Below are positions 1 to 7,555 of a DNA stretch of 64,000 nt, piece after piece. The stretch is from contig NZ_CANLKR010000017.1 in the NCBI RefSeq assembly GCF_947491715.1, positions 1 to 64,000 of the forward strand, written 5' to 3'. Under the pieces are notes generated by a model. The model saw only the letters and a program-made list of their open reading frames with translations. It was not told where the DNA came from and ran no database searches. Position numbers and translations under genes: made by a program. This DNA comes from an uncultured Shewanella sp. (GTDB taxonomy: Bacteria; Pseudomonadota; Gammaproteobacteria; Enterobacterales; Shewanellaceae). Position 1 is the first letter of the stretch, and each line of letters opens with the position of its first letter.

Positions 1-25
1 GTCATAATGTCACCTGTCATCTTAT

Positions 26-44
26 GAGGTGATGATATCACCTC
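26..44. repeat. Short near-perfect palindrome
   Basis: GAGGTGATGATATCACCTC reads almost the same on both strands. It lies just outside the first copy of the local intergenic repeat family. Its role is unknown; it could be an operator or a hairpin. Confidence 0.4.
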
Positions 45-63
45 TAACTAGGTGGCCAAACTA

Positions 64-100
64 ACTATGCCACTACAAATAAGGCTTTTTATCACTGGTT
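64..100. repeat. Intergenic repeat, copy A (partial)
   Basis: The leader ACTATGCCACTACA matches the leader of copy D at 3099 (ACTAGGCCACTACA) with one mismatch. It is followed by TTATCACTGGT, the right half of the palindromic core found in copies B to E. The left half of the core is missing, so this copy is truncated. It lies downstream of the minus-strand pair 128-821. Confidence 0.5.
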
Positions 101-127
101 TGCTAAAATAAAATGGATAGAAGTAAG

Positions 128-583
128 TTACTCATTACTGATACCTAAGTTTAACCTGCTTGATTCACCTTTGACTTTAAGCTTATGAGTTTCATCTAAT
201 AGTACCTTTAAACAATCCATAAGTTCACTTTCTAGTTCATAAAATTCTTTAGCTTTTGTGTGCAATGTATCCATATTTGGATCGGAGCCAATTGTAACTA
301 GCAGGGCCTCATGAGCTAAATAGTTCCTATTTTTTGTGAGTTTGTTGAGCCTTTTTTTTAGCTCATCATTATTGTTAAGTTTACCGAATAAGTTCAGAAG
401 CCTTTCTAAAGGAAAACTCTCTACGTCCTTTGTTGAGAAATCAAAATAAATATGATCTTCCACTAAAGAATTAATATAACTGTAGGACGAACCTATATAC
501 ATCTTCAGTGAAAGCTCTAATAATTGAAAGTTCACTAGTAGTCCAACTGTGCGATCTTTGTATAATTCTTGCTCCGTCCTCAT
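128..583 (-). CDS. HEPN-like small protein
   Basis: 151 residues, largely helical by composition. Around residues 85-90 it has RNYLAH, an R-x4-H motif as found at the active site of HEPN-domain proteins, many of which are RNases in toxin-antitoxin and defence loci. The start has a clear ribosome-binding site (AAGGGAAATAT-ATG). It follows the 69-residue gene at 612-821 by 28 bp on the same strand, so the two are probably cotranscribed. The HEPN call rests on one motif plus helical context. The partner is not a recognisable MNT nucleotidyltransferase, so a classical HEPN/MNT pair is not supported. Confidence 0.45.
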   Translation of the reverse strand: MRTEQELYKDRTVGLLVNFQLLELSLKMYIGSSYSYINSLVEDHIYFDFSTKDVESFPLERLLNLFGKLNNNDELKKRLNKLTKNRNYLAHEALLVTIGSDPNMDTLHTKAKEFYELESELMDCLKVLLDETHKLKVKGESSRLNLGISNE

Positions 584-611
584 ATATTTCCCTTTTAATT
601 AATTCTATTGA

Positions 612-821
612 TTAATCAGTAAAACCAAAATAATTACCCACTCCAGTAGCAGCCTCAACAAATTTTTTTGCGGTTGCACGATCCATTACGAGAGCCTTTC
701 CATCTACCTTTAGATAAATACTAGCCTCATCAAAGTATGAAGAGCTCCCGAACTCTATATTCATTTCTTCCTCGTTTCCCTGACATTTCAGGGTTTCTTC
801 AAAAAATGCTATTGTTGCCAT
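612..821 (-). CDS. Small acidic protein of unknown function
   Basis: 69 residues with a good ribosome-binding site (AAGGAAATAGATA-ATG). No signal peptide or membrane segment is seen. The sequence has an acidic first half and a short helix with DRATAKKFVEAA near residue 50. It is the first gene of a probable two-gene unit with the HEPN-like gene 28 bp downstream, so an antidote or partner role is possible but inferred only from position. I do not recognise the family. Confidence 0.45.
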   Translation of the reverse strand: MATIAFFEETLKCQGNEEEMNIEFGSSSYFDEASIYLKVDGKALVMDRATAKKFVEAATGVGNYFGFTD

Positions 822-892
822 TATCTATTTCCTTTCTATAAATTAAGCGCAATTTTAGTACATCTAACTATTGTGACCAGCATAGACAAATC

Positions 893-942
893 TGACTGTA
901 CTGCAAAAATTTCCCTACCAGTGATAACTGGTTTTATCACTG
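893..942. repeat. Intergenic repeat, copy B
   Basis: The core at 915-942 is CTACCAGTGATAA, four bases, then TTATCACTG, forming an imperfect hairpin. It lies upstream of the divergent units 612-821 (minus) and 1082-2394 (plus). Downstream of the core, around 974-990, GCGACATAAGCCCC resembles the GGGGCATAAATGCG found on the other side of copy E. Copies B and E may therefore be opposite orientations of one longer element. Confidence 0.6.
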
Positions 943-1081
943 CTTCAATTTCTAAAATCTGCTTTTCAACTTTGCGACATAAGCCCCAGTTTTTATCATT
1001 CCTGAAAATAATCCTTTAATTAGCATAAGGTTAGGTGTATTACTATTTCCTTTTTTTTGCGCATTTAAACAAGGGATTGTT

Positions 1082-1915
1082 ATGGGTTGTAAATGTTATT
1101 TCTGTAATCCGACACAAAGGGCTAAACCAGAAACCCCACCAAAGTGTCAGTTAACCCCCAGAGAGAAGATACTAAGGCAGCAAAAACAGCGTGCAATGGA
1201 GGCAATGGAATACAGTAAACCGGATCCAGAGAACGACGCTCGACATGCTGCCCATGTTGAAAGGATACTAGCTAAAAGAAAGGCTGCGGCGGTGGCGAGT
1301 GAAGCGGAGGCAGGGGTTAAAGAGAAAGAAGATAAAATCTGCCCAAATTGTAATGAAAATAATGGTTGCGGTGAAAAAATTGATTTTAAATTTATCGAGG
1401 CCAGAGAAGGCGGAATGGAGCTAATAGCTAATGTTCCAGATCCAAAAGGTAGTAAAAGTGGTGTGACTATTTCTGTTGGTTTCGATTTAGGCGCTAGAAA
1501 TAAAAATGATTTAGAAAGATTAAACTTAGATGCTGACTTGATAAAAAAACTTGAACCTTATCTGAGCATGAAAAAATTAGTTGCTGATGAATATTTAAAA
1601 GAACACCCTTTAAGCATAACGCAAGAACAAGCTGAACAGATCTACATCAATAATAAAGCCCAAGCAACAAAAAGGCTGATTAATAAGTATAATGCGGATA
1701 GTAATGTGAAATTTAATTGTATACCCTCACAAGCACAAACTGTAATAACCTCTGTTGAATATCAATATGGCAGTGCAAAGCATGAAACTAAAAACTTTTG
1801 GCGACAGGTTACTGGACAACAGTGGCAAGAAGCATATGACAATTTAATGGATTTTAAAGATCCTTATCCTTCAAGAAGAAAGATAGAAGCCCAAAAATTA
1901 AAGGAATTATTATGA
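1082..1915 (+). CDS. Pesticin-like muramidase toxin/effector
   Basis: 277 residues. Residues about 105-277 resemble the pesticin/T4-lysozyme-like muramidase domain: an early glutamate in FIEAREGG, then GVTISVGFDLGARN, then a helical region ending in a W-rich stretch. Such domains cut peptidoglycan. The N-terminal third has no signal peptide and carries two cysteine clusters (CKCYFCNP at 3-10, CPNCNENNGC near 88-97) that could bind zinc or act as a delivery domain. The stop overlaps the next start (ATGA), tying it to a probable immunity gene. Absence of a Sec signal with periplasmic chemistry suggests delivery by another machine such as T6SS; this is inference. The start has AAGGGATTGTT-ATG. 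Confidence 0.6.
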   Translation: MGCKCYFCNPTQRAKPETPPKCQLTPREKILRQQKQRAMEAMEYSKPDPENDARHAAHVERILAKRKAAAVASEAEAGVKEKEDKICPNCNENNGCGEKIDFKFIEAREGGMELIANVPDPKGSKSGVTISVGFDLGARNKNDLERLNLDADLIKKLEPYLSMKKLVADEYLKEHPLSITQEQAEQIYINNKAQATKRLINKYNADSNVKFNCIPSQAQTVITSVEYQYGSAKHETKNFWRQVTGQQWQEAYDNLMDFKDPYPSRRKIEAQKLKELL

Positions 1916-2394
1916 GAATTATATTATTTATTAATTTGTATTTATTATGCTTTTATTGTAATGCAATAGAAATCAATATTGCACAATTTAACGATACAAA
2001 TTCACTGGCTCAAAACAAAAAATTTGACAGCAAAGTTAATCAAGTATTTAACTTTGATCTACTATATCCTAATGAAAAATCATCAGAATTTATTTTATCA
2101 TTAATGAGTCGCCCCAATACAATCAAGAAAGAAAAAGGTAAAGCTTCTTATGCAGATTCATGTCAGCTCGGTGCTTGTGATGATTACAAAGTAAGATTAA
2201 TTCAATTTGCTGGCAGACCATTGATATTCGTCTTGAAAACCAGAAAAAATGTGAGCGTTTATTATAATGGGATTTTAATGATTGAAGAAATGGATAGTAT
2301 ATATGACTTTTTAAATCGTTACTCAAGAATCGGTGACATGTCTCTGGATGATAAAATATTTTTTGTTAAAGAATCAAATTTAGCATCCGATTAG
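1912..2394 (+). CDS. Exported protein, probable immunity to the muramidase
   Basis: 160 residues with an N-terminal signal peptide (hydrophobic residues 2-18, ending near CNAIE). The start overlaps the stop of the muramidase gene by 4 bp, so the two are translationally coupled. A periplasmic protein directly behind a peptidoglycan-cleaving toxin is the usual arrangement for effector and immunity pairs. No family is recognised from the sequence. A Cys pair (DSCQLGACDD, near residue 85) could form a disulfide. Function is inferred from position and export. Confidence 0.5.
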   Translation: MRIILFINLYLLCFYCNAIEINIAQFNDTNSLAQNKKFDSKVNQVFNFDLLYPNEKSSEFILSLMSRPNTIKKEKGKASYADSCQLGACDDYKVRLIQFAGRPLIFVLKTRKNVSVYYNGILMIEEMDSIYDFLNRYSRIGDMSLDDKIFFVKESNLASD

Positions 2395-2396
2395 CA

Positions 2397-2450
2397 GCAA
2401 GTACACATGGTTACCCCCCTACCAGTGATAAAAGAGGTATTATCACTGGT
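2397..2450. repeat. Intergenic repeat, copy C
   Basis: The leader GCAAGTACAC (compare GCCACTACAC in copy D) is followed by CCCCCTACCAGTGATAA, a short loop and TTATCACTGGT. It lies 3 bp after the immunity gene and between convergent genes, so it may also act as a terminator-like hairpin. Confidence 0.6.
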
Positions 2451-2493
2451 TATTATCAGCTTTATTCGCAATAAATTGATTAAAAATGCTTTT

Positions 2494-2988
2494 TTAGATT
2501 TCTATAGGCGTTACCGTCAAATTACAATCTGAAGTTAAAGGTCCATTCCCAAAAGAAAGAAATGCTAAAGCCCTAGTGTCATCATTAAGAGCTGAATGAG
2601 CAATACCAATTGATTGATAATTATCCTCGGATTCACTTTTAACCCAACCTAAATATTCACCAAATCCGATTTCGACTTGTAACGCCCTAATTTCTCCGCT
2701 ATCACGCTCAAAAGAGGTTCCACTAAACGCATCTGGTACTCGACATAGTGACTTTAAGGAAGAAAAAGCCTCTTCTTTTTCAGTCATTGAAGAATCACTA
2801 GAATATAATGTTGTTAAGGCTTCTTTTGCTGCTACACGATCCGTTCTGAAAATAAGATCTGATAAATAATCTAACGCTTTCGATACCTTACTTTCAACAT
2901 CACCATTTTTAATGCTTTCAATTTCATTATGACTAATCGTATTAACAAAAGGTAAATGACCACTTAATTCTAATCCAGACAAAATCAA
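2494..2988 (-). CDS. Protein resembling the N-terminal domain of SPI-2 type III effectors
   Basis: 164 residues with no signal peptide. About residues 40-110 fit the pattern of the shared N-terminal translocation domain of SseJ, SifA, SspH2 and SlrP: an amphipathic start (LDYLSDLIF), a polar turn, KEALTTLY, then AFSSLKSL and a final strand GEIRALQVEIG. The WEK residues of the Salmonella motif are not conserved, and no catalytic domain follows. The call is pattern recognition from memory, so confidence is modest. The first codon is TTG, with GGGGGA just upstream; a TTG six bases downstream is equally possible. A repeat copy lies on each side. It resembles the protein at 35552-36091. Confidence 0.35.
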   Translation of the reverse strand: MILSGLELSGHLPFVNTISHNEIESIKNGDVESKVSKALDYLSDLIFRTDRVAAKEALTTLYSSDSSMTEKEEAFSSLKSLCRVPDAFSGTSFERDSGEIRALQVEIGFGEYLGWVKSESEDNYQSIGIAHSALNDDTRALAFLSFGNGPLTSDCNLTVTPIEI

Positions 2989-3098
2989 TCCCCCATAAAA
3001 AACGTAGACTTTAGTCTACCCCTCATATTTCCTATATTCTTCTTAAAAAAAACATATTTGTCATATTTCTACATATAAAATAGAAAAACATCTCCCTT

Positions 3099-3167
3099 AC
3101 TAGGCCACTACACTAGGGTTTTATGCCCATCCCCTACCAGTGATAAAGAGATAATATTACTGGTAGG
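3099..3167. repeat. Intergenic repeat, copy D (most complete)
   Basis: The leader ACTAGGCCACTACAC is followed by a spacer and the palindrome at 3134-3167 (CTACCAGTGATAAAG ... ATATTACTGGTAGG). It sits between the gene at 2494-2988 and the vapC remnant. It is the best copy for defining the element, about 70 bp. Confidence 0.6.
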
Positions 3168-3176
3168 AAATATGGC

Positions 3177-3386
3177 TTAATGCACCCAATCTTCGTAGTT
3201 AAGCCCTTCAACCCTCTTAAACTCACGAGTATTATTGGTAACGAGTACGCACTTTGTTGCTATGGCATGACCTGCTATGGCGGTGTCATTGCCACCAATC
3301 GACGTACCTTTCGACATTAATTGCTTCTTAACCTCAGTCGTGGCATCTACCACCTCTTTATCCCAATGTAATGTCTGCCTACAAAT
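3177..3386 (-). pseudogene. vapC (PIN-domain toxin) 3' remnant
   Basis: Minus-strand translation gives a typical VapC C-terminus: WDKEVVDATTEVKKQL, then GGNDTAIAGHA with a PIN-domain aspartate, then LVTNNTREFKRVEGL and a natural stop. Going upstream, an in-frame stop at about 3387 breaks the reading frame, and no N-terminal half or vapB antitoxin is present. This is a decayed toxin-antitoxin remnant. Confidence 0.7.
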
Positions 3387-3456
3387 TTACACTGCTCCTG
3401 TAATAATAACGCTATCGCCGATAGGTGTTAACCCAAGTGATATCTAGGTATCTCTC

Positions 3457-4086
3457 TTAACGAATATTATTTGCAATGCTTTGGTTTGTATTATGTGACA
3501 GTGGATCCTGTGAGGATGGAAAAACTGTGGAGGAGGTGCTTATTATAGAGTTAATCATCATCATATATGTATTATCTAAATTATAAACTTCTCCTTCAGA
3601 CATGATAGACTCTTGAAAACGATTCGTTGTTTCTCCTATTAATCCTTCTATTTGATTCAAATGTCCATAGACAGCGATCACTAAAGGTAAATCATAACGG
3701 CTAACTTGATTACCTTCATTTATCATTTTTAAAGTAGACCCCGCCTGAGTAACCATAGAGTTTGTCATCTCAATATATGAACGTAACATGTTTTTTATCA
3801 TTACAGGATCCATAGTAGATTGACTATCTATCGCTATATTTGAGACCTCTTCACTCAACGTTGCAAGGCTACTACCAAGCTGATTAAATGTATATTGTGC
3901 GTCGCTCATATTAATATTCATATTATTTAGAAATAATTTTGCAAATTCTGCATCTACTAATGGTATCTGCTGTTGCTGTGGTATCTGCTGTTGCTGTGGT
4001 ATCTGCTGTGATGTTATTGATCCCGCATAAGTTGCACCGCTCATTGTTAACAAACCAAAACAAACTAACCTTTTCAAGATATACAT
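3457..4086 (-). CDS. Exported protein with N-terminal QIPQQQ repeats
   Basis: 209 residues. The signal peptide (residues 1-21, cut after TYA) is followed by about three in-frame copies of a six-residue QIPQQQ unit, encoded by an 18-bp tandem repeat near 3959-4010. The remainder looks helical, with many Met, Asn and Ser and no cysteines. The start has AAGGGGTTGGT-ATG. The family is unknown. The repeat length is a multiple of three, so slippage would change linker length without shifting frame. Confidence 0.55.
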   Translation of the reverse strand: MYILKRLVCFGLLTMSGATYAGSITSQQIPQQQQIPQQQQIPLVDAEFAKLFLNNMNINMSDAQYTFNQLGSSLATLSEEVSNIAIDSQSTMDPVMIKNMLRSYIEMTNSMVTQAGSTLKMINEGNQVSRYDLPLVIAVYGHLNQIEGLIGETTNRFQESIMSEGEVYNLDNTYMMMINSIISTSSTVFPSSQDPLSHNTNQSIANNIR

Positions 4087-4660
4087 ACCAACCCCTTATT
4101 ATTTATAGTAAATATAGATAAATCCCTGTATCACACAAAACCTAAACTTTAGTCTTACTTGGTATTATGCTCATCTTGAAAATTATAAATATCAGGTCTT
4201 TCCCTTATTTTTAAAAATAGCGAAGTATAAATGCTATTTGGAGACTATATACAAATCTCCAACATTGATGATTATGGCATCTAGTAACATAGTTAATTTG
4301 AGCACTACAGGTACACCTCTAAATTGAACGTGACCTTTTCCATTAGCTTTTCTAAAGATATAGCTTTATTCGACTTACTCAGCTTCCAAAGTGTGGAACT
4401 GATTTTGGGGCATAAATGCGTCAAACTCTACCAGTGATAAACACGGGTTATCGCAGGTAGCACACAGGGCTTTGATATTAGCGCTACCAGAATAGATAAA
4501 AACAACGCTAATTGAAAAATGGAATGAATCGTATCAATTAAACCACGTCACTGAATATCGAAAGAATGAGGAATAAAGTGTTGACCTTGTATGGACAACA
4601 CTTTGATTCAACTTTTATATCAGCCTGTGTTTCAATCACTATTTCAGCCTTTATGTCACC
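4087..4660. other. Long intergenic stretch containing repeat copy E
   Basis: Between two minus-strand exported-protein genes. No convincing ORF is seen. The one recognisable item is repeat copy E at 4401-4460. The rest is AT-rich, with short fragments that I cannot assign. Confidence 0.5.
4401..4460. repeat. Intergenic repeat, copy E
   Basis: The palindrome at 4428-4460 is CTACCAGTGATAA, CACGG, GTTATCGCAGGTAG. On its left is GGGGCATAAATGCG, the reverse complement of a motif on the right of copy B. This is the rightmost copy seen in the window. Confidence 0.6.
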
Positions 4661-5575
4661 CTATTTAACAATAAAAGATGTAACACATGGCATCGTCACT
4701 TCATATTCATCGCTGTTACCCGAGACTAAACTCACTGTATAAAGCCCTGGGGCTGAATAACTGTCGGTTTTTAAATTAAATGCCCACTTATTGCCTTTAT
4801 AAATAAACATATTACCCGTCGATGCTAGAGCTTTTTGGGCTTTCCCTACCCCCAAAACATCGGCACTCACATCCACAGCTTCAAGGTGCATCTCATCTGT
4901 CACCGAAGGGGTATACATCACTTGGACAACAGGGGGGGCAGAGACATCATCTTGTTCCAATACCTGACCATCATTATCTTCAAGTGTCGCGCGTAATGGT
5001 AATACCCTGTGCCGGTTCATTTTCATGATCTTATGGTGCTTATTGTTTAGAGGCGTATTAAAGCCTACACAGGTATAACTGGCCAGTGCTTCAACATAAG
5101 TCACCGCCTCAGGAATAAACATCCCTGCCGCGCAGGACCCGACTGACATAGATATGGTGCCGTCATCATTGATTGTTGTTGTCCCTGGTGCTGTGCATTC
5201 ACCAGTATTCCTCTCAAGCTGAGAATCAATCAGCACTAATCGAGTGAAAGAGCAAGGCCCTTCAGGGCCGTTGCAGGGATAAGTCCCCTCGACCGCTTCT
5301 AAAGAAAAAGACAACAAATCTTTAGTGTCAGGATCCAGCGCCCAATTCATGGAACGAATATTTTCTTCGGTATAATCATATAAACTCAGTGATACGCCGT
5401 TAGCACTCTCTCCAGCATCAGTTGGAAAAACAATGTTTCCAAGCATTTCACCGTCGCTATTTAAGATATTTTTTTCTGAAGTCGCAAATGCCGTACCTAT
5501 CATAACGAGGCAAATGACAATAAAAATAACTTCACGAAAAATCGTTCTACTTATATGGCTTTTTTTCATTTTCAT
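4661..5575 (-). CDS. Exported PxKF-like domain protein
   Basis: 304 residues with an N-terminal signal/anchor (hydrophobic 14-31, ending TAFAT). The last ~50 residues (YKGNKWAFNLKTDS, then APGLYTVSLVSG, then FIVK) resemble the PxKF-type beta-sandwich found at the C-terminus of many secreted bacterial proteins. Eight or so cysteines suggest disulfides in the periplasm or outside the cell. The start has GAGAGGCA-ATG. The family name is a resemblance, not a certain hit. It stands alone, with a leftward transcript ending near the repeat region. Confidence 0.5.
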   Translation of the reverse strand: MKMKKSHISRTIFREVIFIVICLVMIGTAFATSEKNILNSDGEMLGNIVFPTDAGESANGVSLSLYDYTEENIRSMNWALDPDTKDLLSFSLEAVEGTYPCNGPEGPCSFTRLVLIDSQLERNTGECTAPGTTTINDDGTISMSVGSCAAGMFIPEAVTYVEALASYTCVGFNTPLNNKHHKIMKMNRHRVLPLRATLEDNDGQVLEQDDVSAPPVVQVMYTPSVTDEMHLEAVDVSADVLGVGKAQKALASTGNMFIYKGNKWAFNLKTDSYSAPGLYTVSLVSGNSDEYEVTMPCVTSFIVK

Positions 5576-5979
5576 TGCCTCTCATTATGTTAAAGTAAGC
5601 TTTACCCTCCTTGTAACCAAGATTTCAACCTTTTGTGAGAAAAAAGATTAACCGACATAATGCATTAACACATCAATCTCAAGTATGAAACCTACCCTAG
5701 CCATTTGGCTCCTTTAACAATCTAAACTCATCCTTTTGGGCTATTAGCAAGTCCCGAACCATAACCTCATCTAAAAATGCTCCCAATGCGCAAAATACCC
5801 ATTACACACTAAAATTTGCTAGAATAGGCGAAGATTATCTTGTTATTACTCTGCCTTAGGTAAAATTTAAAGCAGATAAAATTTTGATCTTAATCAATGT
5901 TTTACTCAAGTAATTGCCGTATGATGATGAAATAACATATTTTTATCATTTAATGTTAAATCAGCCGAGGAATATAGGC
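5576..5979. promoter_or_regulatory. crp upstream region
   Basis: About 400 bp of divergent intergenic DNA between the PxKF-like gene (minus) and crp (plus). It contains an exact FNR-type box (separate entry) 82 bp before the crp start. An in-frame stretch from 5914 to 5979 is open but is not part of Crp by comparison with known Crp length. Confidence 0.5.
5884..5897. promoter_or_regulatory. FNR/EtrA-type box upstream of crp
   Basis: TTGATCTTAATCAA matches the FNR consensus TTGATnnnnATCAA at every specified position. The identical 14-mer occurs upstream of trhP at 60741. Crp half-sites (TGTGA) differ, so FNR-type control is the better reading. Confidence 0.5.
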
Positions 5980-6615
5980 ATGGCTCTGATTGGAAAGCCG
6001 AAACCCGATCCAACTTTGGAATGGTTTTTATCACACTGTCACCTTCATAAGTATCCATCCAAGAGCACATTAATCCATGCAGGAGAAAGTTCAGATACCC
6101 TTTATTATATTGTTAAGGGCTCTGTGGCCGTCTTGATCAAAGACGAAGAAGGCAAGGAAATGATCCTCTCTTATTTAAATCAAGGAGATTTTATTGGCGA
6201 GCTAGGCCTGTTTGAAGAACAAGCCGAACGAACAGCTTGGGTTAGAGCAAAACAAGCCTGTGAAATTGCTGAAATATCCTATAAAAAATTTAAGCAACTC
6301 ATTCAAGTCAATCCTGAAATCCTCATGAAGCTTTCAGCACAAATGGCTTACCGTTTACACAGTACCAGTCAAAAAGTGGGAGACTTAGCTTTCTTGGATG
6401 TGGCTGGGCGTATCGCACAAACCTTATTGCATTTAGCCAAACAGCCTGATGCCATGACCCATCCAGATGGCATGCAAATTAAAATTACACGCCAAGAGAT
6501 AGGTCAAATTGTCGGCTGCTCACGAGAAACAGTAGGCCGTATTTTAAAAATGCTGGAAGAGCAGAACCTCATTCAAGCTCACGGTAAAACTATCGTGGTA
6601 TACGGCACTCGATAA
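5980..6615 (+). CDS. crp: cAMP receptor protein, global regulator
   Basis: 211 residues from ATG at 5980, which gives the standard [11 protein letters not shown] start and the usual family length; GAGG lies upstream. The longer reading from 5914 adds unrelated residues. The N-terminal cyclic-nucleotide-binding barrel carries the phosphate-binding GELGLFEE and ERTAWVRAK segments. The C-terminal winged helix has the recognition helix [12 protein letters not shown]. It binds cAMP and DNA as a dimer to control carbon use and, in Shewanella relatives, anaerobic respiration. A strong terminator follows, so it is monocistronic. Divergence from textbook sequences is slight. Confidence 0.96.
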   Translation: MALIGKPKPDPTLEWFLSHCHLHKYPSKSTLIHAGESSDTLYYIVKGSVAVLIKDEEGKEMILSYLNQGDFIGELGLFEEQAERTAWVRAKQACEIAEISYKKFKQLIQVNPEILMKLSAQMAYRLHSTSQKVGDLAFLDVAGRIAQTLLHLAKQPDAMTHPDGMQIKITRQEIGQIVGCSRETVGRILKMLEEQNLIQAHGKTIVVYGTR

Positions 6616-6624
6616 CATAAATAT

Positions 6625-6661
6625 AAAAAAGGGATAAACAACGATTTTTATCCCCTTTTTA
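6625..6661. terminator. crp terminator (bidirectional)
   Basis: A hairpin of AAAAAGGGATAAA with TTTATCCCCTTTTT, flanked by A and T runs, lies between the convergent genes crp and btuF and could serve both. Confidence 0.75.
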
Positions 6662-6678
6662 ATACGCACAACTCACGT

Positions 6679-7551
6679 CTAGTTCACTCTTGCTTTATCC
6701 AATACGTCACATAACGCTTTCACCCCTAATAAAGTACGCGGTGAAGGGCGATGTAATAAGTCAGCGTTCAACTGATAAATATGATGATGTTTTACTGCTG
6801 GGATTTCTGGCCATCGAGACCAATCAACACCAAGCACATTACCTTCATCTTGGCTTTGTAAAATAACCTCAGGCGCTTTGAGTAACACAGATTCGACACT
6901 CACTTGAGGGTATTCATTTTTTGCATCATAAAAAACATTTTGTCCATGACACACCGCAATAATTTGCTGTATCCAACTATCTTTAGCCACCGTCATTAAT
7001 GGCGTTGACCATAACTGATAAAAAACTGTTATGCCTTTCTTAGGTGCATTCTCCTCTTTTAATATCGTTAACCTTTGCCTGTAATCTGTTGCGACTTGAT
7101 GAGCTTGTTTTGTGTGCCCTGTCAACTCACCTAAACGCTCTATATCATCCGCTACCTCCATTAGCGTTTTAGGATCGCTATTGACTAAATCAAAGCCAAG
7201 GCCTGACAAACGCGTCAGCGCTTCTTGGTTACTCCCCCCTTGCCACGTCACGATGAGATCGGGATCCAGCTCAATAATTTTTTCGATTTGAAGCCCGTAA
7301 TAACCACCGACTCTAGGGATTTTTTTAGCCGCTTCAGGATAGTCACTGCTATCGCTAGTCCCCACAATGGCGTCACCTGCACCAATTGCGAACAAAATTT
7401 CAACAGCGTGAGGCGATAAAGCCACAACGCGTTTAGCGGGCTCTTTTACCAATGTAGCCCCCACAGCACAGTGGGTAGAAAACAGCGCTAAAAAACCGAC
7501 TATCAGAAAATAACGCAGCCATGACATTAGGTACACGATAATGTTGTTCAT
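6679..7551 (-). CDS. btuF: Cobalamin ABC transporter, periplasmic binding protein
   Basis: About 290 residues with a signal peptide (hydrophobic segment ending in a GAT region). Family features: RVVALSPHAVEILFAIGAGDAIVGTS, then IPRVGGYYGLQIEKIIELDPDLIV, and the C-terminal RPSPRTLLGVKAL. It captures vitamin B12 or cobinamide in the periplasm for BtuCD. The start is placed at 7551, 4 bp after cobO ends; an in-frame ATG at about 7530 is an alternative, and the longer frame running into cobO is rejected. It is the last gene of the B12 cluster, far from btuC and btuD in the same run. Confidence 0.88.
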   Translation of the reverse strand: MNNIIVYLMSWLRYFLIVGFLALFSTHCAVGATLVKEPAKRVVALSPHAVEILFAIGAGDAIVGTSDSSDYPEAAKKIPRVGGYYGLQIEKIIELDPDLIVTWQGGSNQEALTRLSGLGFDLVNSDPKTLMEVADDIERLGELTGHTKQAHQVATDYRQRLTILKEENAPKKGITVFYQLWSTPLMTVAKDSWIQQIIAVCHGQNVFYDAKNEYPQVSVESVLLKAPEVILQSQDEGNVLGVDWSRWPEIPAVKHHHIYQLNADLLHRPSPRTLLGVKALCDVLDKARVN

Positions 7552-7555
7552 GTGT

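Noticed and set aside
64..4460. Integron cassette array with attC sites
   Set aside because: The repeats are palindromic and intergenic, but I see no RYYYAAC/GTTRRRY core sites, the genes point both ways, and no integrase is visible.
5914..5979. N-terminal extension of Crp
   Set aside because: The extra residues are not found in Crp, whose standard start and a ribosome site lie at 5980.
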